This document shows positions 23,419 to 36,697 of a stretch of DNA of 64,000 nucleotides, piece after piece. Under the pieces are notes generated by a model, which saw only the letters and a list, made by a program, of their open reading frames with translations, had not been told where the DNA came from and searched no databases. The stretch is taken from contig CM064732.1 of NCBI GenBank assembly GCA_032717465.1, forward strand, positions 19,665,742 to 19,729,741. Reading direction: 5' to 3'. Source of the stretch: Coenobita brevimanus (lineage: Eukaryota; Arthropoda; Malacostraca; Decapoda; Coenobitidae). Each line of letters opens with the position of its first letter. Position 1 is the stretch's first letter. The translations under genes and the position numbers were made by a program.

Positions 23419-24097
23419 TGAGAAAAATTTATTGCCTAAGAAAGGAAGTCAGAAAAAATGGCAATTTAGCATAAGTAAGAGTGACTGCTGTGTATCCTCA
23501 GTAATCAGGCCTATTTTACTCTTCGGTTTTAATCACTTTCTTTCAGCTGAGAGTCTCCGTCGGAGGCTGAGAGTGTCAGTATTGGTGGCTTTAGCCCTCT
23601 CACTATCTGGACAATTCTTGGATATTCTGTACGGTAACATCAGGCAAAGTCATTCAGCTAAGAAGGAGTTATTTGCGCACAGCAGTGCTGACGAGGTGAA
23701 GTAGCTGTGCTTCTGATGAAATGAGAATTTCTTGGACTTAAAACCATCATCTTCACCATCATCATCATTATCATCCTTATTTTCGTTATCATCGTTATTA
23801 TCTTAGAAAAAAAATACAATCCCAGTTTACATCATCATTACCATCAGCAGCAGCAGCAGCAGCAGCAGGAACAGCAGCAGCAGGAACAGCAGCAGCAGCA
23901 TACTAACCTTGGACCATGATTATATATATATGAAGGCTGAGATTGTTAGATGTGCTCGTAAGAATGTTAAGAAAGGTGTAGATCGGACACGATAAAAATC
24001 TAGAGATTATTGAAACTGTTTTGATCAAAGAGTGAAAAGAATATTGCAAACGGCATCATTAAAGCGGTGAGTCTTTCACAAAGGGCCACTGGAAAAG
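23419..24097. other. Intergenic with (CAT)n and (CAG)n runs
   Basis: No supported gene. CAT/ATC trinucleotides lie at 23743-23800 and an interrupted CAG array at 23847-23901 (runs split by GAACAG). The frame through 23420-23704 has no recognised motif. Confidence 0.5.
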
Positions 24098-24133
24098 TAA
24101 GGTTAAGTTAGGTTAGGCTAGGCTAGGTTAGGT
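24098..24133 (+). repeat. Interstitial TTAGG-like telomeric tract
   Basis: Degenerate TTAGG units in AAGGTTAAGTTAGGTTAGGC and then TAGGCTAGGTTAGG. TTAGG is the usual arthropod telomere repeat; this short internal tract is probably a relic or a repair product. Confidence 0.6.
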
Positions 24134-24352
24134 GGCTCTCGGTGGCCCTCCATGAGAAGACCGGCCCGATTAGGTGATTCTCGGTGGCCTCACTGACCCT
24201 TCCATACCATTTTTTTTTCTTTCTGCAGAGAAGACGTTGATAATCTTATATTGTGATTTTGTACTGTACGTCGATGCCAAAAAGACAAAACGAACTTACA
24301 AAAGAAAAATGCAGCAGCTCTCGGTGGCCCTTAGTGAAAAGACCGACCCTTA
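24134..24352 (+). repeat. Repeated CTCTCGGTGGCCC phrase
   Basis: Two ~35-base near-copies (24134-24168, 24316-24352) read CTCTCGGTGGCCCT, then TGA(G/A)AAGACCG(G/A)CCC. A third partial copy is at 24176-24201. They do not fit any other repeat in the window. Confidence 0.55.
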
Positions 24353-24524
24353 TTAAACTGAAAGCAGGAGGATGAATTGGTTAATGAACAACATATACAC
24401 GAGTGAATACATGAGTAGAAAGAAACGTGGACGCCATGAGGGTGGATGAATATGGTGAGTGAATCACTGAATAAGCGAGATGTGGACACTGAGGAAGTAC
24501 AACCATCGAAAAATGGCGGAAAAA

Positions 24525-24533
24525 GATATATAT

Positions 24534-24585
<52 letters not shown>
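24525..24585. repeat. (TA)n array
   Basis: TATATAGATATA then about 50 bases of TA, ending at the 5' edge of SINE B. Confidence 0.95.
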
Positions 24586-24588
<3 letters not shown>

Positions 24589-25078
24589 GGTCCCTGGGGA
24601 CGATCACCAACCACTCACTTGATGTAGTGCTGCTTTGGGTGTTTGCCCTCTGCCCTTTCCTCCCTTCCTTCCTCCTCTGTCTTTCATCCCTTCATTCTTT
24701 CCTCGTCCTTCTGCCTACGGTTGACTTTACAACCCCTCTTCTTTCTTTCCTTCACTCCTTCCTCTTCCTTCTGCCTATGGGTGACTCTACACTGAGAGAC
24801 AAGCCAAATGATTTTCTGTACACCAGGAAACCATTTACGACGCTGGGTGGTAACCATAAAACCAGATTTTGGCGCCTGGTGGTTTAGTGAGTACTTACGG
24901 CACTCCAGTTGGATTGAGCCGGTGAAGGTTTACATCTAAGGGATGGTTGGGGTTTATTGCTCACATAATGCCACTCAGGGATGAATGAGGCTGGTCACTC
25001 TCATCTTAAATGTCAGGTCCAACTTACCTAACCAGGGCTCCTACGCTCCTCTTGGGGCAACGTAGGACTGGATGATGA
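24586..25078 (+). mobile_element. Composite SINE B, best full-length copy, about 490 bases
   Basis: From 5' to 3': an edge module with CACTTGATGTAGTGCTGC; a pyrimidine-rich region with two ~65-base units each ending CTTCTGCCTA(C/T)GG(G)TGACT; a hairpin (24806-24835); GGTGGTAACCATA; a tRNA-like module with A-box-like TGGTTTAGTGAG (24880-24891) and a weak B-box about 45 bases later; and a 3' module TTTATTGCTCAC to CTTGGGGCAACGTAGGACTG with a GGATGATGA tail. (TA)n borders both ends. Confidence 0.85.
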
Positions 25079-25121
25079 TTTATATATATATAATATACAT
25101 AATATATATAATAAATATATT

Positions 25122-25176
<55 letters not shown>
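25079..25176. repeat. (TA)n-rich and (CT)n arrays
   Basis: Imperfect TATAATATA at 25079-25122 then pure CT at 25127-25177. Confidence 0.9.
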
Positions 25177-25179
<3 letters not shown>

Positions 25180-25273
25180 GTATATGGAGAAGCGTACGAG
25201 AAGGACTGCGCCCACATTTTTTATTTTGTCAACCGACCAAAATCTTTATCCCTCAGGTATTGTGAATTGCCTT

Positions 25274-25275
<2 letters not shown>

Positions 25276-25312
<37 letters not shown>
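25276..25312. repeat. (TG)n microsatellite
   Basis: Pure TG run of about 37 bases. Confidence 0.95.
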
Positions 25313-25313
<1 letters not shown>

Positions 25314-25559
25314 TGAAGCTGAAATTTTAGAAGTATGATGAACGGACATACAGTACCACTCATTTTGTTCGACACTCTGCAGGTAGTTTTCTTGCCTTTG
25401 TGCTCTCCTCATCCTGTTCCTGAATCTTTTAGACTCCATGTATCAGTGGAAAATGGGTCTGGGTTGAAAGAGAAGGAAAGATCCCCACGGTGAAGGTGTC
25501 GAGAGTGAGAGAGGTGTCAGACCAGGACGAGGAGATAGGATAAAAGAGTGAAGACAGCC

Positions 25560-27775
<2,216 letters not shown>

Positions 27776-27787
27776 AGTTCTTACACA

Positions 27788-27789
<2 letters not shown>

Positions 27790-27818
<29 letters not shown>

Positions 27819-27832
27819 AGGAGAAAGAGAGA

Positions 27833-27901
<69 letters not shown>
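27790..27901. repeat. (GA)n-(TA)n compound array
   Basis: GA from 27790 with AAGG interruptions, then about 67 bases of TA ending at the 5' edge of another SINE B. Confidence 0.95.
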
Positions 27902-27905
<4 letters not shown>

Positions 27906-28385
27906 CGATGTAGTGCTGCCCTCGGGTGTCTGCCCATTCCTCTCCTTCGTTCTTCTTTCCTTCCATCCTCTTCTTTCTTTCCTTCATTCTTTCCTCGTCC
28001 TTCTGCCTATAGGTGGCTTTACACTCCCTCTTCTGTCTTTCTTCCCTTAATTCTTTCCTTTTGCTTCTGCCTGTGGGTGACTCTACATTGAGTGATAAGC
28101 AAAATGGTTTCCTGTACACCAGGGAACCATTTACTTCGCTGGGTGGTAACCATATAACCAAATTTTGGCGACTGGTGGTTTAGTGGGTAATTACGGCACT
28201 TCAATCGGATTGAGCCAGTGAAAGTTTATATCCATGGGATGGTTGTGGTTTATTGCTCACGTAATGCCACTCAGGGATCAGTGAGGCTGGTCACTCCCAT
28301 CTTATATGTCAGGACCAAGTTGCCTAGCCCCGGGCTCCTGCGCTCCTTATGGGGTAACGTAGGACTGGATGATGGACCGATGGAT
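27902..28385 (+). mobile_element. Composite SINE B copy
   Basis: It begins slightly inside the 5' module (GATGTAGTGCTGCCCTCGGG) directly after (TA)n. It contains both pyrimidine-rich units, the hairpin (28102-28132, one mismatch), the A-box-like TGGTTTAGTGGG near 28169, and the 3' module ending GTAGGACTGGATGATGGACC followed by GATGGATATATA. Confidence 0.85.
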
Positions 28386-28399
28386 ATATATATATGTAT

Positions 28400-28430
<31 letters not shown>

Positions 28431-28467
28431 TAAATAGATAGATAGATAGATAGATGTGTGTTGTGTG

Positions 28468-28562
<95 letters not shown>
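28381..28562. repeat. (GATA)n-(TA)n-(GA)n compound array
   Basis: TAGATAGATAG at 28400-28455, TA at 28470-28528, GA at 28531-28560. It joins two SINE B 3' ends. Confidence 0.95.
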
Positions 28563-28563
<1 letters not shown>

Positions 28564-28574
28564 TATATATGATT

Positions 28575-28680
28575 ATATGTTCACTCTCATCTTAAATGTC
28601 AGGACTAACTGCCTAGCCCCGGGCTCCTACGCTCCTCATGGGGGAACGTAGGACTAGATGATGGATGGATGGATGGATAT
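28575..28680 (+). mobile_element. SINE B 3' end fragment with (ATGG)n tail
   Basis: Only the last ~95 bases of the 3' module are present (TTCACTCTCATCTTAAATG to CATGGGGGAACGTAGGACTA), ending in GATGATGGATGGATGGATGG. Confidence 0.85.
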
Positions 28681-28859
28681 CACCCGGTTCAGTCATGGTG
28701 TTTATACACTGCAGCTTTTTACGTCTAACATTTCTTGTCAGTTTGGTTGAAGATCTGGTGGATGGAAGTAGGGGAAGCCTTCACCTTTGATACCCTTGTC
28801 TTGTTCCAGTTCTCTAGCAAGTCTTGGAAAAAGTTGTCATATATGGAACAACCAGCCTA

Positions 28860-29182
28860 GTGCTGTCATTGTTTTCCCATGTTTTTATGGTACTTCACTT
28901 TCATGAGGGCTCTTCCTCTTTCCTTCTTTTGCTTATCACTCCTGTTTCTTGCCTTTACATTAATTTCAACACTAGAATTCATTACAGCTTCTTTCTACTT
29001 CCTTTGCTCTTCTTTCTCTCTCTCTCTCTCTCTCTCTTTCCACCAATTTTCTCCCTTCTCTTTCCACTCATCCTAATTCTCTCTCCACCTTGTCTCTTCA
29101 CGTCCTCTCTGTTTTACTCTTTTTTTTTTTTCTCATTTTTCTCCCCTCAACTTTCAGCTGCTTCCTCTTCCCCACTTTTCTC

Positions 29183-29216
<34 letters not shown>

Positions 29217-30260
29217 TTCCAAAGCAATCCCCCCTTCTTTCTTCCCTAAGCCCTCTCTTTCTCCCTTCTTTCTTCTCTTGTCTTCTCCTCATTAATTTCT
29301 TTTTCCTCCAAGCATTCTCTCATTCCCTTTTATTCTCTTTCTTGCTATAACACTCCCGTCCTTCCTTACGTTCTTTTCGTTTCTATGAACTCCCTCTCTC
29401 CATTCTCTCCTTTTTTTCTACAAGCACTCCCTCCCCACCCTCCTTCGTGTTCCTCCCCAAATTCCGTATTCTTTCTGTCCTGTCCCGTACTTCCCTATGC
29501 ACTCCCCTCCTCCTTTCTTCCTTCTCCACACAGACTCTCCCTCCCTCTCTCTCCTCCTTTTTCCCTTTTTCTCTAAGCACCCCATGAATCCCTTCTTTCC
29601 CATTCTTCACAAGTTCCCCTTCCCTCCCCTCCTTCACCTTTCTTAACTTCATTCACTCCCTCTTTTCCCTTTCTCCATTCCTCGGTCCAACTAAACCTTC
29701 ACCAGCTCAGATTGTTGTCACAGCTCTTCCTTTCTTCCTTTTCTATCTTCCCTTCGTCTTTCCTTCACTGCTACGCCCGGTTTTCTTCATCCTTTTTGCC
29801 ACTATTCTTCCTTTGATTCGGCTTCCATCAATCTCTTCCTTCTTTTCTGCCTCCCAACCTCACTTCCTTTCCAGCTACTTTGGTTTTCCTGCCTCATCCT
29901 TTCCCTACTCTCTTCCTTCCACCCCCCCTCCCATTCTTCCTACCTTCCTCCCCACCCTACTTTCTTCTCTCATACCGCATTTCCTCTTCGCTTATCGCAC
30001 TAATCTTCCTTACTTCACCCATTCCATTCTCCATCCCTCCTTTTCTCCTGCTTTCCTTTTTTCCTCATTTTCCCCCGTTTCCCTTTAGTTTTTCCTTCCT
30101 ACGTCACGTCTCCCTCCCTTCCTTCCTACCTTCCTGCCTGCCTGCCTGCCTGCCCTCGTTCCTCCCGTCCCTCCCACCAGCCAAACCTTCACCGCCTCAG
30201 AATATTCTCACGCCTTACCCTTAAAATATTTCCTCAAGCTGGGGATGTCGCGACTCTTCT
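28860..30260. repeat. Pyrimidine-rich domain, about 1.4 kb
   Basis: Again C/T-dominated plus strand with small (CT)n runs at 29012-29038 and 29188-29214, and (CCTG)n at 30132-30154. No gene: reading frames are low-complexity. The preceding 28681-28859 has no recognised feature. Confidence 0.72.
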
Positions 30261-30267
30261 TATCTTT

Positions 30268-30270
<3 letters not shown>

Positions 30271-30363
<93 letters not shown>
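30271..30363. repeat. (TC)n-(TA)n compound array
   Basis: TC at 30271-30322 and TA at 30323-30362, ending where LINE sequence begins. Confidence 0.95.
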
Positions 30364-30365
<2 letters not shown>

Positions 30366-32708
30366 AGAGTCTTGAGGAGGTGAACTTCTTGAACGAAAGG
30401 CAATGATAGATTACGTGTGTGTGGATGAGCAAATGAGAAGATACTTGTTGGATGCAAGAGTGTGGAGAGGGTGGAGGAATGGAATCTCGGTCCATCTCTT
30501 AGTGATGGCAAAGGTCCTGTAAGGCTGCAAAGAAAATGGGTGAAGAGACGAAGGGGAAGACAGGAGGAGACAGCTCCTGTGAGAAGAGTGGAGAAGTTGC
30601 AGGACAATGAGAAAATGACAGAGTATAAGAGCATAGTGGAAGAAAGATTGGGAAGGCATGAGTTAGGGCACATGGAAGGGGTGGAAGAAGTATGAAAGAT
30701 ATTCACGATAGAGATAGGCGCAGCGTGTGAGGTGGTTTGTTGAATGAGGAGGAGATGCACGGGTGTGCAAGGGACAGCATGGTGAAATGATGAAACGATC
30801 TGTGGAACAATAGAAGAAGGCATATAGTGAATGGCTAACGAGTAGAGGTAGGGGTATATGTGAGCGGGAGAAGGGAGGTGAAGAGATTGGTGAAGGGGAG
30901 TAAGAAGATAGTGGATGATAAGTTTAGGTGGAATCTGAGTATGAAATAGAGGGAGAGTAAGAAATTGTTTTGGAAGATGTAAAGAAAGTAAGACAGTGTG
31001 AAAGGGGAAATAGTAGCGGAGTGAAAGGTGGGACTAATGGATTGTTGGTGGAGAAGAGAGAGAAATTGAGGAGATAGAAGGAGAACTTTGAGGATTTCTT
31101 GAATGTAGAGTGAGAGCAGTGCGAGTATAAGTGATTGGGGTATGACTGGGAGAAGAAGGGATGTGAGGAGGGAGGAAGAGATCGGTAGGGCGGAAGTAGT
31201 GGAAGCAATGAAGAAGATCAAGATGGAAAGGCCCCAAGAACTGATGGAGTGTGTGGTGAAATGCTGAAGTATGGGGATGAGATTGTTGTGGAGTGGATAT
31301 GGAAGTTGTGTAGATTGCCTTAGAAAGAGGGAAGGGTTCTAGAAGACTGAAAATCAGGTATACCTGCTCCTTTATACAAAGGAAAACGAGAGAGAAGTAT
31401 GTGGTAACCATAGGAGTATTTGCCTTCTTAGTGTGACTGGAAAAATACATGGTAGAATACTCATTGATAGGGTTATGCATATGACAGAGGAACTAGTTGG
31501 AGAAGAACAAGGGGGATTTAGGAAGGGAAAAGGGTGTGTAGATCAGATATTTGTTCTAAGATGTTTAGTGGAGAAGAATCTAGAGAAGGGAAAGAAGTGT
31601 ATGCTGCCTTCATGGACTTGGAGAAAGCATATGACAGAGTAGTTAGACAAGGTATGTGGAAAATATTAAGAATATATGGAGTGGAGGGGAAATTGTTGAG
31701 TGCTGTGAAGAGTATGCACGAAGGCTATGGTGCGAGTGGATGGTGATCTGAGTGAGTTCTTTGATATAAGTGTGGGACTGAAACAGGGATGTGTGATGTC
31801 TCCATGGCTGTTTAATATATACATGGATGGGGTTGTAAAGGAGGAGCAGGGTAGGGCAGTGGATGTGGGAGTGGCTCTAATGAATGAGGGTGAGATTTGG
31901 AAAATTCCGGTGTTGCTGTCTGCTGATGATACAGCATTGTTGAGTGAAGATGAATGGGAGTTGCAAGGTTTTGTGAATGAATTTGGGACAGTGTGTAGGA
32001 AGACGAATCTGAAAGTTAATGTAAACAAGAGTAAAATTATGGAGTTTGAGAAGAATGAAGTCACAGAATGTACAATGAGGTTGGATGGTGAGGATATAGA
32101 GAATGTTAGTGCATTCAAGTACTTGGGTAGTGTGGTGAGCAAGGATGGAACTTTTGGGGATGAAGTGCTTTAAAGGGTACAGCAGTGAAGGAAGGTTGTT
32201 GGTTCACTGAAAGCAGTGATGAGACACTGGGGGATGAGTACAGAAGTTAAGAAGTCACTGCATGATAGTATTGTGATCCGTACCCTGACATTGGGAAGCG
32301 AGGCATGGACCTTGCTACGGTAGAGGGGAAGAAGTCAAGAGTGAGAGCATTGGAAATGAGTTACTTGAGAGGAGCATGTGGAGTGACGTGGAGGGACAGC
32401 TTGACGAATGCAGAAGAGAAGGAACATTGTGGGGCTGATGTGGATGTGGTTGAGAATATTAGGAGAAATATACCGAGATGGTTTGGACATGTGGAGAGAA
32501 TGGAGAATGAAAGACTGACTCAGAGAGTATAACTAGGTGAAGTGGAGGGACGGAGAGGGAGGGGAAGACCGAGGATGAGGTGGAGGGATGGAGATGATAG
32601 GTATAAAAGGGAGGGGGGAGTGAGTTGGGGGAGGGCAGTGAAATGGTGGATGAAGGAGCGACTTCGAAGCGTTTTGTCTGCTGCCGCCCTTTGCGGGATT
32701 AGGATCTC

Positions 32709-32711
<3 letters not shown>
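30364..32711 (+). mobile_element. LINE family 1 (RTE-like non-LTR retrotransposon), decayed, 5' truncated
   Basis: A 2.35 kb remnant of a non-LTR element lies between two (TA)n arrays. It starts after the endonuclease, in the region between endonuclease and RT, and reaches the 3' UTR (TTTTGTCTGCTGCCGCCCTT, GCGGGATTAGGATCTCGGG). It lacks a poly(A) tail and runs directly into (TA)n at 32712. Many stops and frameshifts are present. The RTE-like assignment is from RT motif style and C-terminal GRPRMRW; clade is moderately sure. Confidence 0.8.
31433..32535 (+). pseudogene. Reverse transcriptase of LINE family 1, broken
   Basis: Pieces in changing frames: GKIHGRILIDRV and GFRKGKGCVDQIFVLR (31433-31600), MDLEKAYDRVVRQGMWKILR (31612-31680), VGLKQGCVMSPWLFNIYMDG (31770-31830) and a catalytic box reading LLSADDTALLSE (31913-31950; usually FADD or YADD, the aspartates remain). 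VNVNKSKIM, FKYLGSVVSKDG and a C-terminal WRDSLTNAEEKEH / RWFGHVERM domain (to 32530) complete it. The in-frame breaks (for example TAA after GDEVL near 32171) make it non-functional. Confidence 0.82.

Positions 32712-32782
<71 letters not shown>
32712..32782. repeat. (TA)n array
   Basis: About 70 bases of TA joining the 3' end of a LINE copy to the 3' end of an inverted SINE A. Confidence 0.95.
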
Positions 32783-32784
<2 letters not shown>

Positions 32785-33172
32785 CATCATCAGCCGTTGA
32801 GGTCCACTGCAGGACCGGCCTATCCCTACCGAAGCAGGGACGATACAGCCAGTGTACATCTACACAGTGGCTTAGGCTGTCTGGTTGAGACTGTAAGTTG
32901 AGAAGTGCTTGTGAATGTGATTGCAGTCTTGTAGTGGCTTTGGATTTGTGTGTAGTCTGTGAACCAAGTGTAATCGTCCGGCCCTAAGCCGACTGGGTGC
33001 AAGCATACTAGTCTGAGACACTGGTTCAACCACTTCACCCCTTATGTCCGCCAAAGTAGTAAGTGGCTTGGTGATCACTCCCCAAAGTTTTTACAACTCT
33101 AGCGGGAGGAGAATCCGCATCCACCAGCATGCCAGTTGCACAGTCTAAAACTGTACAACAGAGGCTCCATAT
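32782..33172 (-). mobile_element. SINE A, inverted second copy, about 391 bases
   Basis: The reverse complement starts ATGGAGCCTCTGTTGTACAG, has a B-box-like GGATTCTCCTC and the same body blocks (GCTTGCACCCAGTCGGCTTA, GACAGCCTAAGCCA, CGTCCCTGCTTCGG) as 22985-23367, and ends GGCTGATGATGATTA in (TA)n. Shared body order over about 380 bases makes the family assignment firm. Confidence 0.8.
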
Positions 33173-33256
33173 CCATCTATCTATCTATCTATCTATCGAT
33201 AGATAGATAGATAGATAGACAGAGATTGAGAGAGATATATAGTGTATATATATACA

Positions 33257-33337
<81 letters not shown>

Positions 33338-33373
33338 GAGATTGATAGATAGACATAGGTATAGATATATTCA

Positions 33374-33456
<83 letters not shown>

Positions 33457-33480
33457 GAGAGAGAGAGAGAGAGAGAGATT
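33172..33480. repeat. Compound (TCTA)n / (TAGA)n / (TA)n / (GA)n region
   Basis: About 300 bases made of tetranucleotide and dinucleotide arrays: TCTA then TAGA at 33176-33220 (an inverted junction at ATCGAT), TA at 33250-33306, TAGA at 33306-33340, TA at 33376-33453 and GA at 33455-33477. Confidence 0.95.
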
Positions 33481-33483
33481 AGT

Positions 33484-33723
33484 GGTAGGTGGTGGCGACC
33501 ATCATCCACTCATTTGATGTAGTGCTGCCTACTTCTTCCTTAGCCTTTATCATTCTTTTTCTGCGCCTGCTCTCCTCTCTTCTTATTTCTCCCATCTTTC
33601 CTGTCACTTCGTATTGCTTTTCTTGCCATGACAGGTGGCTTTACATTGAGTGACAAGCCAAATGGTTTCCTGTAAGCCAAGAAACCATTTACAACGCTGG
33701 GTGGTAACCATATAACCAAACCA
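33484..33723 (+). mobile_element. SINE B 5' module alone
   Basis: It runs from GTGGTGGCGACCATCATCC and TGATGTAGTGCTGCC through a shortened pyrimidine-rich part and the hairpin (near 33659-33690) to GGTGGTAACCATATAACCAA, and stops where the tRNA-like module should begin. Compare 47917-48143. Confidence 0.75.
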
Positions 33724-33764
33724 TACGTGCTCCCTAAGTGTCAACAAGTGGGTTGGTGGAGGGT

Positions 33765-35828
33765 TAGTGCCCCCGCTATTTCACTGCCCCGCTCCCAGCT
33801 CACACACCCCTCTCGCATATACCTCTCCACTCAATCCCTCCACCTCATCCTCGGCCTCCCCCTCTCTCTCTCTCCTCCCACCTCACTCACATACATTCTC
33901 CTCGTCGGTCTCTCACTCTCCATCTTCTCCACATGGCTAAACCACCTCAGTGTGTTTCTCCCAACACTTCCTATCACATCCACATCCACACCACAACACT
34001 CCTTCACTTCCTCATTTGTCAGTCTGTCTCTCCATGTGACTCCACATGCTCCTCTCAAATAACTCGTTTCCACTGCTCTCACTCCTGACTTCTGTCCCTC
34101 CAACAAGGTCTAAGTTTCACTTCCATATGTTAGAGTTGATATCACACTACTGTCATGTAGTAACTTTTTCACTTCCATGCTCACTTCCCTGTCTCTCATC
34201 ACTGCTTTCAAGGAACCAGAAACCTTTCTTCCTTGTTGCACCCTTTCAAGCACTTCACCCTCTAAACTCCCATCCTTACTCATCACACTGCCCAAGTACT
34301 TAAAAGTACTCACATTTTCCATTTCCTCCTCATCCAACCCCATTGTACATTCGCTGACTTCACTTCTCTCGAAGACCATAACTTTACTCCTTCCTACGTT
34401 CACCTTTAGATTCCGTTTCTCACACACTCTCCCAAACTCATCCACCAAGCCTTGCAGCTCCCCTTCGTGTTCACTTAACAACACATTATCAACTGCAAAC
34501 AACAGCACAGGGAGTTTCCAAACACTGCCCTCTCTCATTAGAGCCACTCTAACATCCAATGCCTTACCTTGATTCTCATTTATAACCCCATCCGTATACA
34601 GATTGAACAACCATGGTGACATGATACATCCCTGTTTCAATCCAACTTTCAATAGAGAAATTCACTCAGTTCGCTATCCGCAAGCACTGCAGCCTTAGCA
34701 CCCTCGTACATACTCTTCACGGCACTCAACAACTTCCCATCTACTCCATGTATTCTTAATACTTTCCATAATCCTTGTCACATGCTTAATACTTTCCACA
34801 GTCCCGTCATATGCTTTCTCCAAATCCTTGAATGCCGCATACAACTCCTCCCTTCTCTAGAAACTTTTCCACTAAAGATCTAAGAATGAATATCTGATGT
34901 ACACAACCTCTTCCCTTCCTAAAACCTCCCTGTTCTTCTCCAAATTGTCCCTGTTTTTTCCCTAACTCTGTCAGTAAGTTCCCTGCCATATACTTTTCCT
35001 ATTATACTAGAAAGACAAATGTCTCCCTAATTACCACAGACATCTTCTTCCCCATTTCCTCTGTATAGGGGAACAATTATACATAAATTCCAATCCTCCG
35101 GGACTCTACCTTCCTCCCAGGTTAATCTGCATATCTTCCACATCCTTTCTACTACTAACTCTTCCACATGGTTCAACATTTCACCACACATTCCATCAAT
35201 TTATGGGGCTTTCCCCATTGTAACTTTCTTGATTACTTCCACAACTTACATCCTACTGATTTCTTCCTCTCTTCTCACATTCCTCCGTCTCCCAGTCATT
35301 CCCTAGCCACTTTCAATAGCATTTCTTTCATTCTCTGTGTTCAACAATTCCTTAAAGTGTTCTCTCCATCTGCTCACTTTTTCTCCCATCTACACTAGTA
35401 CTCTACCATTTTTTTCTTTCTCTCCGCATCTAACTTCTTTGGCACCCTGTCTAACTCTCTTTACTTCATTCCAGAACATTTCCTTACATTCCCTCCAATT
35501 TACACTGTAAGTTCTTCCAAATTCCTCATCCACTGTCTTCTTACTCTCTTTTATTATCTTCTTTTGTGCCACCGCCTCTCTCACCTCTTCATTCCACCAT
35601 GCTGTTCCTTACACCCCCTTTCATCTTCTCTTCACCCCACACACCACCTCACATGCTGCACAGATTTCTTCTGTGAATACCTTGCACACACCTTCCACGT
35701 CCCCCATCTCCTCCTATCAATATTTACCCAATCGCTCCTGCACTTCCCTATTATATTCTGCCTTTTTTTTCCATCCTCTTGTAATCTTTCCACCCTACTT
35801 GTATGAACTACTTCCTCCTGTCCCTCCC

Positions 35829-35832
<4 letters not shown>
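33765..35832 (-). mobile_element. LINE family 1, second decayed copy, inverted
   Basis: A minus-strand copy of the element at 30364-32711. Its 3' region is at the left (GRPRMRW motif near 33840) and its 5' break at the right meets a (TA)n array that also borders Gmr1-like copy 3. Coverage extends from the region before RT to the C-terminus. The two copies are diverged, with independent stops. Confidence 0.8.
33831..34990 (-). pseudogene. Reverse transcriptase of LINE family 1, inverted copy, broken
   Basis: Minus-strand pieces from right to left: GGFRKGRGCVHQIFILRSLV (near 34900), VGLKQGCIMSPWLFNLYTDG (near 34640), a damaged catalytic box LLFAVDNVLLSE where FADD has become FAVDN (near 34500), NVGRSKVMVF, KYLGSVMSKDG, and YLRGACGVTWRDRLTN to GRPRMRWRD (to 33831). 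Stops and shifts separate them. Confidence 0.8.

Positions 35833-35867
<35 letters not shown>
35833..35867. repeat. (TA)n array at left end of copy 3
   Basis: About 35 bases of pure TA ending at the first base of the LTR. Confidence 0.95.
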
Positions 35868-35871
<4 letters not shown>

Positions 35872-36648
35872 ACGAAACAGAGAAAGATAATGCACACTTT
35901 AAGTGAGAATACTAAAAATCACTACTGTCCCGTAAAGTTCCAGGTTCAAAACAAAAGAGTTAGGTAAAATTACAAGTTAAAGTTTAATGTTCAAATTAAC
36001 AACTAAACATTCAGGACTCATAAGGATAATGTAATGGCAAAAAACAGGTTAAATATATGGTTAACTGCAATAGCCTCTATTAACACGAAATTAGCAAGAG
36101 TAAATTTATCTAAGTCAGCCCTGATAAAATGAGAAAACCAGATAATACTCAGTGAATGCAAGATATATTATTACAGATACAAAATATTATTATAATGGCT
36201 GACAATATGAATTACAAAAACTTTACTAGGCCTACGAATCAACACCTTATGCTATACAGTACAAGAACAAAATGTAATAACACTTATACTCAAATTACAC
36301 AGCTGCTAGATGGCTGGAGACTTCCTGAGCACTCACAATAATAACAACTGTACAGGGGAGGACAGAGATGTGAGCAAAATGAGGAGTAGATCTATGTGGC
36401 AATTAATGCAGAGACTGAGCTCATTATATAGGGGCCGGCAGAGCTTGATACAACTTGTAAGAAGGACGCGCAAATGAAGCCATAGGGTACAAAGAGTTGA
36501 CAATCCTGCTCTGAACAACAGAAAGAACGACTTACTCTACTATAAGGGTAGAAGGGGAGAGTGAGGTAGAACACGCTCGTGATCAAACATGCAGCATACT
36601 GTACGTTAGAATTACACAAAGGATGATGAAATCATAGGCTATGTAACA
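35868..36648 (-). repeat. 3' LTR of copy 3
   Basis: 781 bases with plus-strand ends TGTTACGAAACAG and CTATGTAACA. It is followed inward by CCTCCCC, the complement of the polypurine tract (36649-36655). Confidence 0.94.
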
Positions 36649-36697
36649 CCTCCCCACAAAGAAAAAGGAAATTTCTTATTACTCTAAAACAATCCGT

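Noticed and set aside
23420..23704. Reading frame through RRRLRVSVLVALALSLSGQF
   Set aside because: It starts in TA/TG microsatellite sequence and shows no domain or gene context, so I do not call it.
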